From positions 248,001-312,000 of the forward strand of contig JBQDEV010000002.1 of NCBI GenBank assembly GCA_052084925.1: a DNA stretch of 64,000 nucleotides. Reading direction: 5' to 3'. This document shows positions 25,420 through 33,596 of the stretch, in pieces. The position numbers and the translations under genes are program-made. The stretch's first letter is position 1. Each line of letters begins with the position of its first letter. The DNA comes from CmP2 sp052084925. GTDB lineage: Bacteria > Actinomycetota > Actinomycetes > Actinomycetales > Micrococcaceae. The notes under the pieces were generated by a model that saw only the letters and a program-made list of their open reading frames with translations, had not been told where the DNA came from and made no database searches.

Positions 25420-26443
25420 GATTCCCACCCGATCGGCGACGGATCCCCGGACGGTCTCAGGCAAGACCGCCCGGGGATCTGGATCGCCATTGGCTCGCCT
25501 GTTCGTTCGACGCCTGTTGATGGTGATACCACTCTTGCTGGCCGTGAGCGTTTTGGTGTTCGTCCTTCTCGAGGCGATGCCGGGTGATCCGGCTCGAAAC
25601 CAGGCAGGCATGGACGCCACCGAAGAGCAGGTCGAGGCGGTACGTCAGCGCATGGGGCTTGATCGCAGCCCCGTCGAGCGGTACTTCGGCTGGCTGTTCG
25701 GTATCTTCCAAGGCAACTTCGGGGTGTCTGCGGTCAGCGGACAGTCCGTGGTGGATATGATCATCGACCGCGCCCCGGTCACGGTCGAGTTGGTCGTTCT
25801 GGCCTTCGTGGTGTCGCTGGGCATCGCCATACCACTGGCTCTGCTGGCGGCGCGGCGCCCCGGCGGCATCGTCGACCGGGCCAGCATGGTGTTCTCCATG
25901 ACCATGCTGGCCGTTCCGAACTTCGTGCTGGCCATGTTGCTCGTTCTGGTCTTCGGCGTGACTTTGCGGCTGCTGCCGGCGATCGGGTTCGTGCCGTTGT
26001 CAACCGGAATTCTCCCGAACCTCCAATCGGTGATTATGCCCGTGCTTGCGCTGGCCGTCCCCCTTGCTGCCTTCTACACGCGGTTTCTCCGGGGTGATCT
26101 GGTCGAGCAAATGAACTCCGCGGACTACGTCGATACGGCTCGAGCCAAAGGTGTGAGCACGGGGATGGTGCTGTGGCTACACGCCTTCCGGAACTCGTCG
26201 TTTGGACTGCTGACGATTGTGGGGCTGAACATCGGAACACTGGTCGGAGGCACCGTCATCATCGAGATGATCTTCGCGATGCCTGGTCTGGGAATGATGA
26301 TGCTTGACGGCGCCATGTCTCAGGACGTGGCCGTGGTCCAGATGTGCGTGTTCATCTTTGCCGCAGTAGCCATTCTTGCCAATCTCGTCGTCGACCTGTT
26401 GTACGCCGTTCTCGACCCAAGGATTCGATATGGCAGTCACTGA
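25412..26443 (+). CDS. Dpp/Opp-type ABC transporter permease (DppB-like), system 2
   Basis: 343 residues from GTG 25412, which overlaps the lipoprotein stop by eight bases. First membrane segment MVIPLLLAVSVLVFVLLEAMPGD, then the usual extracytoplasmic loop, further hydrophobic segments, coupling motif ARAKGVSTGMVLWLHAFRNS and C-terminal LDPRIRYG. An upstream GTG at 25382 is in frame but lies inside the lipoprotein gene. Confidence 0.92.
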   Translation: MTEIPTRSATDPRTVSGKTARGSGSPLARLFVRRLLMVIPLLLAVSVLVFVLLEAMPGDPARNQAGMDATEEQVEAVRQRMGLDRSPVERYFGWLFGIFQGNFGVSAVSGQSVVDMIIDRAPVTVELVVLAFVVSLGIAIPLALLAARRPGGIVDRASMVFSMTMLAVPNFVLAMLLVLVFGVTLRLLPAIGFVPLSTGILPNLQSVIMPVLALAVPLAAFYTRFLRGDLVEQMNSADYVDTARAKGVSTGMVLWLHAFRNSSFGLLTIVGLNIGTLVGGTVIIEMIFAMPGLGMMMLDGAMSQDVAVVQMCVFIFAAVAILANLVVDLLYAVLDPRIRYGSH

Positions 26444-27311
26444 ACCAGCGGTGCTCGACACCGCGAACCCGCTGTCAGACCTTGGCGGGGAGCGATGGGG
26501 TCGGCTGCGACAGAAACTGGTCGTTGGTCTGCCCATGGCGTTTGTCTCTCTGCTGGTGATGGCCTGTTTTCTGGGTCCTTTGGTGTTTCCGATACCGGCG
26601 CCTGTTGGGGGCAGCGTATTGGAGAGCGCCCTACCGCCCGGCTCACCGGGGCATCTGCTCGGGACAGACATTAACGGCAATGACGTGTTCTCACGGATGC
26701 TGCACGGGGGACAGACTTCGTTGATCATCGCCGTGTCTGTGAACATCATTGGGTTGGGACTCGGAGGCGGACTGGGGGCCCTGTCCGGCTACCTGGGCGG
26801 GAAATTCGACAACATCATCATGAGGATCCTCGACGTGTTCATCGCCTTTCCTTCACTGGTGCTGACCATCGCCATCGCTCAGACGTTGGGACCCAGCGTC
26901 CCCAACACAATCTTTGCGCTGAGTGCTTTCAGCATTCCGGCCGTGGCCCGCGTCTCTCGTTCGGCTACCTTGCGGGTGATGACCATGCCGTTCTTGCAGG
27001 CAGCTGAGCTCAGCGGCAGTCCGGCGTGGAGGATCCTGCTTCGACACGTGGCTCCGAACATCACCCCGCAACTGCTGAACTTCGCCATGCTGGGCATGGG
27101 AATCATCATCGTCACCGAAGGTGCGCTCAGCTTCCTCGGACTGGGTGTGCCCCCGCCAGCTCCTAGCTGGGGAAACATGATCTATGAGGGCCAGCAGTCG
27201 ATGTCGGCCACCCCATTGCTGGTGCTGTGGCCTAGCCTCGCACTCCTTGCCACGGTGCTGTCCTTCAACCTGTTGGGTGAAAACATCCGAGACGAAATGA
27301 GCGGACGATGA
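26430..27311 (+). CDS. Dpp/Opp-type ABC transporter permease (DppC-like), system 2
   Basis: 293 residues from ATG 26430, overlapping the previous gene by 14 bases. The DppC signature LLGTDINGNDVFSRMLHGGQ, an amphipathic coupling helix (ELSGSPAWRILLRHVAPN) and the final LSFLGLGVPPPAPSWG are present, with five or six hydrophobic segments. Works with the 25412 gene product as the membrane channel. Confidence 0.92.
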   Translation: MAVTEPAVLDTANPLSDLGGERWGRLRQKLVVGLPMAFVSLLVMACFLGPLVFPIPAPVGGSVLESALPPGSPGHLLGTDINGNDVFSRMLHGGQTSLIIAVSVNIIGLGLGGGLGALSGYLGGKFDNIIMRILDVFIAFPSLVLTIAIAQTLGPSVPNTIFALSAFSIPAVARVSRSATLRVMTMPFLQAAELSGSPAWRILLRHVAPNITPQLLNFAMLGMGIIIVTEGALSFLGLGVPPPAPSWGNMIYEGQQSMSATPLLVLWPSLALLATVLSFNLLGENIRDEMSGR

Positions 27312-28393
27312 TGGCTGAAACAGCCGCAGCCGAGGATCTCACCACCGTACGTGGCCCGGATTCAGCTGACTGGACTCTGGAGGTACGGGATCTGCAAGTC
27401 ACGTTCACCCGCCGGGGTCGACGCATCCGTGCGACCAAGGGGGTTTCCTTTAACGTCGTACCTGGTCAGATGCTGGCGATCATCGGCGAATCTGGCTCCG
27501 GGAAGTCGGTGACCGTTCGGGCGCTAATGGGACTCTTGCCACCCAGCGCGAAGGTGGAAGGGTCGGCACGCTTACTTGACCAAGAGATTGTCGGAATGAC
27601 CGAGAAACAGCTCCGGCAGATTCGCGGACGGGAAATCGCCATGATCTTCCAGGATCCGGCGAGATCGCTGAATCCGACGATGTCCGTGGGTGCACAGATT
27701 GTCGAAGCCGTCCGGACTCATCGTGCCGTGTCCCGTAAAGAAGCGTCTGAACGGGCGGTGGAGTTGCTCCGGGTCGTCAAACTACCTGCTCCCGACAAAC
27801 GATTTCACCAGTATCCGCACCAGCTCTCCGGGGGGATGCGTCAGCGAGTGATGATCGCGATTGCGCTCGCCTCCGATCCAAAGGTGCTCATCGCTGACGA
27901 AGCGACCACCGCGTTGGACGTCACCACTCAGGCACAAATCATGGAGCTTCTTGTCGATCTGCGACAGCGATTAGGGACGGCTGTCATCATGATCAGCCAC
28001 GACTTGAGCTTGGCTGCCAGCTATGCCGATGAAGTCCTCGTCATGTACGCAGGAAAGGTCGTGGAGCAGGCCGCTACCGAGAGGCTCTTCGCCAACGTGC
28101 GAATGCCCTACACCAGAGCACTGCTGGACGCCATACCGCAGATGTCCAGTCCTGCGCACACGTTGCTGTCCGTGATCGGTGGACACCCGCCCGACCCCAG
28201 CGAACAGATCCAAGGATGCCCTTTTCGACCGCGATGCCATCGATCCAGTGAAGTGTGCGCCAGTGCACCGACGCTTGACGAACACGATCCCGGTCACTGG
28301 TATGCCTGCTGGAATCCTGTTTCCGGACGAGAACCAGCTACTCGGCCAACTGCGTCGACGGAAACCTTTTCGGGAAAGGACTCTTCATCATGA
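27308..28393 (+). CDS. ABC transporter ATPase (DppD-like), system 2
   Basis: 361 residues; ATG overlaps the permease stop. Walker A GESGSGKS, signature LSGGMRQRVMIAIA, Walker B VLIADEATTALD and the oligopeptide-type C-terminal zinc-like motif CPFRPRCHRSSEVC. Energises the second importer together with the following gene, with which it overlaps by four bases (ATGA). Confidence 0.93.
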   Translation: MMAETAAAEDLTTVRGPDSADWTLEVRDLQVTFTRRGRRIRATKGVSFNVVPGQMLAIIGESGSGKSVTVRALMGLLPPSAKVEGSARLLDQEIVGMTEKQLRQIRGREIAMIFQDPARSLNPTMSVGAQIVEAVRTHRAVSRKEASERAVELLRVVKLPAPDKRFHQYPHQLSGGMRQRVMIAIALASDPKVLIADEATTALDVTTQAQIMELLVDLRQRLGTAVIMISHDLSLAASYADEVLVMYAGKVVEQAATERLFANVRMPYTRALLDAIPQMSSPAHTLLSVIGGHPPDPSEQIQGCPFRPRCHRSSEVCASAPTLDEHDPGHWYACWNPVSGREPATRPTASTETFSGKDSSS

Positions 28394-29496
28394 TTCCAGA
28401 CGCACTGAGCTCGGAGACAGGCCGCTCCACGGTGGAATTCACGGACACCGTGGGGCCCGCAGATGCGCGTACGGAGCCGATGCTGTCTGTACGCAACCTT
28501 GTGCAGGAATTCGAGAGCCGAGGTCCCGGGGGGATCAAGGAGGGCATCGTTCACGCTGTCTCCGACATCTCCTTCGACCTGTTGCCGGGCGAGACTCTGG
28601 GCGTCGTGGGCGAGACAGGGTCGGGAAAATCGACCTTGGCGAGAGCTACGATCCAGGTGGACCGCCCCACCTCCGGTTCCGTCGTTTTCCATGGGCAAGA
28701 GCTGACGGCGCTTAGTCGCCGTGAGCTAAAGAAGGTCTGGGCTAATTTCCAGATGGTCTACCAGGATCCCTTCGGCTCGCTGAATCCCCGTTGGAAAGTG
28801 GAAGACGTCGTTGCTGAGCCGCTCATGGGTCACACCACGTTGGGGCGTGCGGCGCGGAGAGAGCGCGTCCGAGAGCTCTTGGAACTCGTCGGACTTGACC
28901 CGGAGACTTACATGCGTCGTCCGCCGATGGAACTCTCCGGAGGACAAGCACAGCGGGTTGCAATTGCTAGAGCAATCGCGTTGGAACCTGCCGTAATCAT
29001 CTGCGACGAGGCGATCTCGTCCCTGGACGTGCTGATCCAGGCCCAAGTCATCAACCTGTTTGAGAAGCTGCGAGTCGAACTGGGTCTGTCCTACATCTTC
29101 ATCGCCCATGATCTCGCCACGGTGAAGCAGGTCTCCGATCGCGTTGCTGTGCTTTATCTGGGACAGCTAGCCGAGGTTGCACCCTCCGAGGCTCTATATC
29201 GTACGCCTCGGCATCCTTATACCCGAGCACTGCTTGATTCGGTGCCTGGAATCGACCCGGACACTGGTCGTGCCAAGCGGCCAGTCACCCTCGAAGGCGA
29301 TGTACCGAGCCCCCTCGACCCTCCCTCGGGATGTAGGTTCCGCACGCGGTGTCCATTTGCGCAGGAAATGTGCGCGCTGGAGGAACCTGCGCTCAGGCCG
29401 GTCAAAGGCGGTGGGGAAGTGTCCTGCCATTATCCTCTGGACGATGCAGGACGCCCCACTAACGGACATCCTGAAACGCTGTCGTGGTCCCGATGA
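28390..29496 (+). CDS. ABC transporter ATPase (DppF-like), system 2
   Basis: 368 residues. Walker A GETGSGKST, signature LSGGQAQRVAIARA, Walker B VIICDEAISSLD, C-terminal CRFRTRCPFAQEMC. The first 25 residues are a hydrophilic leader; the domain proper starts near LSVRNLVQEF. Last gene of the operon that begins at 23635, followed by a hairpin. Confidence 0.93.
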   Translation: MIPDALSSETGRSTVEFTDTVGPADARTEPMLSVRNLVQEFESRGPGGIKEGIVHAVSDISFDLLPGETLGVVGETGSGKSTLARATIQVDRPTSGSVVFHGQELTALSRRELKKVWANFQMVYQDPFGSLNPRWKVEDVVAEPLMGHTTLGRAARRERVRELLELVGLDPETYMRRPPMELSGGQAQRVAIARAIALEPAVIICDEAISSLDVLIQAQVINLFEKLRVELGLSYIFIAHDLATVKQVSDRVAVLYLGQLAEVAPSEALYRTPRHPYTRALLDSVPGIDPDTGRAKRPVTLEGDVPSPLDPPSGCRFRTRCPFAQEMCALEEPALRPVKGGGEVSCHYPLDDAGRPTNGHPETLSWSR

Positions 29497-29540
29497 AAGG
29501 CCGAACTACCGTCGCATGATTCGAATAGAACCGACGAAAC

Positions 29541-29566
29541 GGCGCAGTCCGAAAAAGGACTGCGCC
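29541..29566. terminator. Hairpin terminator, probably bidirectional
   Basis: GGCGCAGTCC, loop GAAAAA, GGACTGCGCC: a perfect ten-base stem between the convergent ATPase gene and a small minus-strand gene. No long T-run on either side. Confidence 0.7.
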
Positions 29567-29596
29567 GCTGGTGAGGGGGCTGGTAGCGGTGAAGGG

Positions 29597-29848
29597 CTAA
29601 GAGGAGGCGAACTGCCCATCATCACCCAGCTCTGCGGGGTAGGCGATCTCGATCGATTCCGGGTTCTGTCCTGTGGCGTTGGCGATCATGCCCGCCATCA
29701 AGCTCTTGGGGACTAGGCAGTCACTGCAGACGCCGTCCTCGGCACTGATGCGGGCTGCGAGCCGACCGGGGGCGGTTTCAGTAATGTCGAGGATGTACCC
29801 GTCTGTTGCCAGTGTCTGACGCAGTTCTTCCAGGGAAGCGGTGCTCAT
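29597..29848 (-). CDS. Small CxxC protein of unknown function
   Basis: 83 residues with a strong ribosome site (GGAGGAG, five bases before ATG 29848), so it is very probably expressed. It has an N-terminal helix (SLEELRQTLATDGY), a beta-like stretch, and the motif DGVCSDCLVPKSLMAGMI with a CxxC pair, then a Glu-rich C-terminus. I do not recognise the family. The CxxC and size would suit a redox or metal-binding adaptor. It follows the sirtuin gene on the same strand with a 138-base gap and lies at the edge of the catabolic block. Confidence 0.65.
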   Translation of the reverse strand: MSTASLEELRQTLATDGYILDITETAPGRLAARISAEDGVCSDCLVPKSLMAGMIANATGQNPESIEIAYPAELGDDGQFASS

Positions 29849-29986
29849 CGAAGCTCCTCCAAGTCACGTAGGGGATGCTGCTACTATCAGCTAGTTTCAC
29901 CCCGGATCAGGATCTCGTCGAGGCTCCTTCCGCGGCGCGGAAACTTCGACAGACTCCGCACGTGATACAACCGCTCAGTCTCCACG

Positions 29987-30796
29987 TCACCCGGTTTTGG
30001 CATTGAGCAAGGTCGGCAGCAACTCGGCAGCGGTGCCACGCAGGGACAAAGTCGCGTCCTCGCTCAGCGGTGTCGAATCGGGGTTGATCTCGACGACGGC
30101 GGCTCCGGACTCCAGCGCCAGATAAGGCAGTGACGCAGCTGGCTGCACGAGCCCCGAGGTTCCCACCACCAGGGCTAAGTCGCATTCTTCGACGGCCGCG
30201 GTGGCGGCCTCGAAAGCCTTCATCGGCAGCATCTCGCCGAACCAGACGATTCCGGGCCGCAGAGCACCGCGCGTGCATTGGTTGCAGGGCAGGGGAGCGG
30301 ACTGCAACATCCGTTGCAGGTCTTCCTCTGAACCCACTGCACCTGGTTCGGCGGAGCCCGGATCGAATTCTGCGGGTGCCCCACAATCGGCGCACCGGTA
30401 GTCGAACAGCGAGCCGTGCAGATGAGCCAGGACCTCGGCTCCGCCGCGTTCGTGGAGATCATCCACGTTCTGCGTCACGATCTGCACGGTGCCCTGTCGT
30501 TGCGCAAATCTGTGCTGCCAGTCCCCGAGTGCACGGTGGCCCGCGTTCGGTTCACAGGCCCGCACCATCCGCGCGCGCCAGAGATACCACGACCACACCA
30601 GCTCCGGATCGGCCCGAAAGGCCTCCTCCGTCGCCAGCTGTTCGGGAGAGAACCGTTCCCATAATCCTGTTTGGGCGTCCCGGAAGGTCGGGACGCCCGA
30701 CTCTGCGCTCATCCCGGCGCCGGTCAGCACTACCACACGAGTGGCGGAGGCCAGGAGGTCGCGCGTCGTCTGCATCGGGTCGGGCGGTGCGGTCAT
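29987..30796 (-). CDS. cobB: NAD-dependent protein deacylase (sirtuin, CobB-like)
   Basis: 269 residues from ATG 30796. Sirtuin motifs in order: GAGMSAESGVPTFRDA (NAD binding), TQNVDDLHERGG, the catalytic histidine in HLHGSLFDYRC, zinc cysteines CADC and CNQC, LRPGIVWFGEM and VVGTSGLVQPAASLP, EINPDSTPLS. The Tyr and Arg used by desuccinylases (class III) appear in the WYLWRARMVRA region (W-Y-x-W-R), suggesting desuccinylase-type ability; this is tentative. The in-frame extension to 31405 lies entirely inside dnaG and is rejected. Divergent from dnaG. Removes acyl groups from lysines using NAD. Confidence 0.9.
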   Translation of the reverse strand: MTAPPDPMQTTRDLLASATRVVVLTGAGMSAESGVPTFRDAQTGLWERFSPEQLATEEAFRADPELVWSWYLWRARMVRACEPNAGHRALGDWQHRFAQRQGTVQIVTQNVDDLHERGGAEVLAHLHGSLFDYRCADCGAPAEFDPGSAEPGAVGSEEDLQRMLQSAPLPCNQCTRGALRPGIVWFGEMLPMKAFEAATAAVEECDLALVVGTSGLVQPAASLPYLALESGAAVVEINPDSTPLSEDATLSLRGTAAELLPTLLNAKTG

Positions 30797-30873
30797 TCTT
30801 CCACCGTGGCACAACCGGTCGATTTCCTCCACAGGCTGACATCGCGGCGGCACGTCGTCGCGGCGGTTGGATC

Positions 30874-30879
30874 TAGACT
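30874..30879 (+). promoter_or_regulatory. -10 element of dnaG, leaderless type
   Basis: TAGACT seven bases before ATG 30887; transcription would start at or within a base or two of the start codon, and no ribosome site is present. An in-frame GTG at 30881 is too close to the hexamer. Confidence 0.4.
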
Positions 30880-30886
30880 GGTGGCC

Positions 30887-32776
30887 ATGGCGGGACTGAT
30901 CAAGCGGGAGGACATCGACAAGGTGCGCGAGAGCACCGATCTCAAGGAGATTGTCGAGGAGTACGTCACCCTGCGCACCGCTGGTGTCGGATCGTTCAAG
31001 GGTCTCTGCCCCTTTCATGACGAGCGCACGCCCTCCTTCCATATTCGCCCCTCGGTCGGCACCTATCACTGCTTCGGTTGTGAGGAGTCCGGCGACGTCA
31101 TCAGCTTCCTGATGAATCTCGAGCACACCAGCTTCACCGAGACGGTGGAACGGCTGGCGGCGAAGTCCGGGATTGAGCTGCGCTATGAAGATGGCGGGAC
31201 CGGACCTGACCGGCATCAGGTGGGTCAGCGGCAGCGATTGCTGGAGGCCAACAAGCTGGCTGACGAGTTTTTCCGGAACAGTCTCGGTGCCCCTGATGCT
31301 GAGATTGGGCGGGTGTTCCTTAAAGATCGTGGATTCACTCGCGAAGATGCCGCTCACTTTGGCGTCGGCTACGCTCCGCAGGGCTGGGACAAGCTCTTGA
31401 ACCAACTGCGCGCCAAAGGCTTCCAGGAGGATGAGCTACGCGCCACCGGGTTGTTCTCGGAAGGCAACCGCGGGCTCTATGACCGGTTCCGCGGCCGGTT
31501 GACCTGGCCCATCCGCGACATGACGGGCTCCACCATCGGTTTCGGCGCCCGTCGACTGCACGAAGACGACCAAGGGCCCAAGTACCTCAACACCCCGGAG
31601 ACCGCGCTCTACAAGAAATCCCAGGTGCTTTACGGACTGGACCTGGCTAAGCGAGATGTCGCCAAGTCCCGACAGCTCGTGGTTGTGGAGGGCTACACCG
31701 ATGTGATGGCGGCCCACTTGTCCGGTATCACCACGGCTGTGGCGACCTGTGGCACGGCCTTCGGCGCCGACCATATCAAGATTGTGCGACGGCTGATTTC
31801 CGACGATGGCAGCGGGGGCGAGGTGATCTTCACCTTCGACGGTGACGCGGCCGGTCAGAAGGCGGCGTTGCGGGCGTTCGAGGAGGACCACCGGTTCCTG
31901 GCCCGCACTTATGTAGCTGTTGAACCCTCAGGGAAAGACCCTTGCGACGTGCGCCTGGAGAAGGGTGACCAGGCGGTGCGGGATCTCATCGAATCCCGGC
32001 GCCCGCTGTTCGAGTTCGCCATTCGCGCCGGGTTGAAGAACCACAACCTGAATACGGTGGAGGGGCGCACCCAAGGGTTGCGCTATGCAGCCCCGATCGT
32101 GGCGGATATCCGCGACTCGGTGATCCGGGCCGGGTACACCCGAGAGCTTGCCGGCTGGCTGGGTATGGATCCGGGCATTGTCGCCCGAGCGGTGCAGGCC
32201 TCGCAGCGCTCCGGCGGAAGTCAGGGCGCCCAGCAGGGTCGCGGCGCGCAGCAAGAACAGCGCGGTGGGAGTTCACCGGAGCAGCCGGAACGGGCGCCGT
32301 CGTTCCGCCCGGACTTGAGCGACCCGGTGTCGCGGATGGAGAAAGAAGCCCTGGAAGTGGTGCTGCAGCAGCCCACCAAACTCTCGGCCGAACAATGGCA
32401 GGCGTTCTATACCTCACAGTTCAAGGTGCCAGCGTTCGCCGCGATCCATTCCGGGGTAATGGCGGCCGGGTCTGCCGGGGCGACTCCGACGAACTGGGTG
32501 GATAAGGTCGTCGATGAGGTGCCGCAGCCGCTGGCCTCTCTCGTGGCTGAGCTGGCCGTGACCTCGCTGCCCGCCCGCACCGAGGAAGACCTGGTGCGGT
32601 ATTGCCGCGACATCATGAACAGGCTCTTCGAATTGCAGATCACCCACCGCAAGGCTGACCTGATGGGCCAACTGCAACGACTCGGGTCTGAAGCGGATTC
32701 GGAGACCTTCACCGCGATCAACCAAGAACTCATGGAGCTCGAACAACGACGACGCGCCCTGCGCTCAGGTCGTTGA
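30887..32776 (+). CDS. dnaG: DNA primase
   Basis: 629 residues. N-terminal zinc finger CPFHDERTPSFHIRP...CFGCEESGD (CHC2 type, residues 39-70), the RNA-polymerase domain with GRLTWPIRDMTGSTIGFGARRL, the TOPRIM glutamate in VVVEGYTDVMAAH and TFDGDAAGQKAA metal-binding aspartates, then a C-terminal helicase-binding region after a Gln-rich linker near residues 440-470. Makes RNA primers at the replication fork. Start at ATG 30887. The stop codon lies inside a long hairpin (32749-32793). Confidence 0.97.
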   Translation: MAGLIKREDIDKVRESTDLKEIVEEYVTLRTAGVGSFKGLCPFHDERTPSFHIRPSVGTYHCFGCEESGDVISFLMNLEHTSFTETVERLAAKSGIELRYEDGGTGPDRHQVGQRQRLLEANKLADEFFRNSLGAPDAEIGRVFLKDRGFTREDAAHFGVGYAPQGWDKLLNQLRAKGFQEDELRATGLFSEGNRGLYDRFRGRLTWPIRDMTGSTIGFGARRLHEDDQGPKYLNTPETALYKKSQVLYGLDLAKRDVAKSRQLVVVEGYTDVMAAHLSGITTAVATCGTAFGADHIKIVRRLISDDGSGGEVIFTFDGDAAGQKAALRAFEEDHRFLARTYVAVEPSGKDPCDVRLEKGDQAVRDLIESRRPLFEFAIRAGLKNHNLNTVEGRTQGLRYAAPIVADIRDSVIRAGYTRELAGWLGMDPGIVARAVQASQRSGGSQGAQQGRGAQQEQRGGSSPEQPERAPSFRPDLSDPVSRMEKEALEVVLQQPTKLSAEQWQAFYTSQFKVPAFAAIHSGVMAAGSAGATPTNWVDKVVDEVPQPLASLVAELAVTSLPARTEEDLVRYCRDIMNRLFELQITHRKADLMGQLQRLGSEADSETFTAINQELMELEQRRRALRSGR

Positions 32777-32793
32777 GCTGCAGGGCGCGTCGT
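32749..32793. terminator. Long hairpin spanning the dnaG stop codon
   Basis: Outer arms ACGACGCGCCCTGC (32749-32762) and GCAGGGCGCGTCGT (32780-32793) are perfectly complementary; inner arms GCTCA and TGAGC extend the stem to 19 pairs with one bulged base and a six-base loop. The dnaG stop codon is in the inner arm. It separates dnaG from a convergent lipoprotein gene; no T-run follows. Confidence 0.65.
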
Positions 32794-32823
32794 GGACGTG
32801 TATTCGTCGCCTCTCGGTGAGGA

Positions 32824-33456
32824 TCAGGTCGCCGGAATCTCGAGTTCGGCGAGGTCGTTGCCGTTCTCGTCGTCCAGATCGATGTCCCACACCAGGCGGT
32901 CGTCGTCCTCATCCAGCTGTGCCTCATCGAGTACCGAGCCCTCGTGCTGGTTCAGCGCCTCCTGGATGGCTTCGGCTGCGGTGACGGTAGCCTGCTGGGC
33001 CTCGCGGACATCATCGTCGTCTCCTTCGCGGTCATCCTCGCGGATCTCGCCGTCGAGGGTGACCTCCAACTCGATGACCTCATTGCCGACCACCACGTCG
33101 ACGTCGTAGCGATCGCCACGGTCTTCCTTGTCGACGTCGACGATGATGCCGTCGGCATACTCAGCCAGCACGTCGTCGATCACGCCGAAGACAGGGTCCT
33201 CGCCCTGAGCGCCGGTATCGGCCGTGGCATCGTCTGAGGCAGCGTCCGAGGCCTGATCCGAGGTTTCGGTCGACTCGGTGGCCTCAGGATCCGCACCGGC
33301 GTCGGTTGCGGCGGCGGAAGGAGTGTCGATCGGCGGCTGCGACACGGAGTCCGAGCCCTCCTCGGTGGTGCAGGCGGCCAGCAACGCGATCGCAGCCAGG
33401 CCAGCTCCGGCGGTGGTGGCAATACGGCGGATGGTGGCCGTGTTCTCGTTCTTCAT
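32824..33456 (-). CDS. Acidic lipoprotein with PepSY-like repeats
   Basis: 210 residues. MKNENTATIRRIATTAGAG then hydrophobic stretch and lipobox LLAAC give an exported lipoprotein. A Ser/Ala/Asp-rich low-complexity linker (about residues 30-90) is followed by two PepSY-like units, one with YDVDVVVGNEVIELEVTLDG and one with TVTAAEAIQEALNQ and LVWDIDLDDENG. PepSY domains are associated with inhibition of secreted proteases. ATG 33456 has GAGGAG nine bases upstream. Divergent from the serpin gene, with an 11-bp-spaced TGAGA repeat between them that recurs at the two-component locus. Confidence 0.8.
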   Translation of the reverse strand: MKNENTATIRRIATTAGAGLAAIALLAACTTEEGSDSVSQPPIDTPSAAATDAGADPEATESTETSDQASDAASDDATADTGAQGEDPVFGVIDDVLAEYADGIIVDVDKEDRGDRYDVDVVVGNEVIELEVTLDGEIREDDREGDDDDVREAQQATVTAAEAIQEALNQHEGSVLDEAQLDEDDDRLVWDIDLDDENGNDLAELEIPAT

Positions 33457-33532
33457 CACTCATCACTCCTCAGTGATCGACGGGTGCCGACGGATCTGCA
33501 TCGGCTGTTGGCATCAGCGTAACGAGGGTCCG

Positions 33533-33549
33533 TGAGAAGCAGATGAGAA
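33533..33549. promoter_or_regulatory. TGAGA direct repeats, 11-bp period (site A)
   Basis: TGAGA at 33533 and 33544, exactly 11 bases apart, in the divergent region between the PepSY lipoprotein and the serpin. On the lipoprotein strand it reads CTCAT-N6-CTCAC, followed ten bases later by TACGCT, a plausible -10. Same repeat class as at 43751, 49650 and 51280; proposed operator of the response regulator encoded at 45888. Confidence 0.55.
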
Positions 33550-33584
33550 CGCGCGATTCCATGGACCCGTCGCGTCATGCTCCC

Positions 33585-33590
33585 TACACT
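33585..33590 (+). promoter_or_regulatory. -10 element of the serpin gene, leaderless
   Basis: TACACT followed by exactly six bases and ATG 33597, which predicts a transcript starting at the start codon. The GAGG just before the ATG is too close to act as a ribosome site. Supports 33597 as the start over the upstream ATGs at 33543 and 33558. Confidence 0.5.
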
Positions 33591-33596
33591 GAGGTC

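Noticed and set aside
30797..31405. N-terminal extension of the sirtuin
   Set aside because: It runs antisense to the zinc finger and polymerase domain of dnaG; the sirtuin fold begins properly at ATG 30796.
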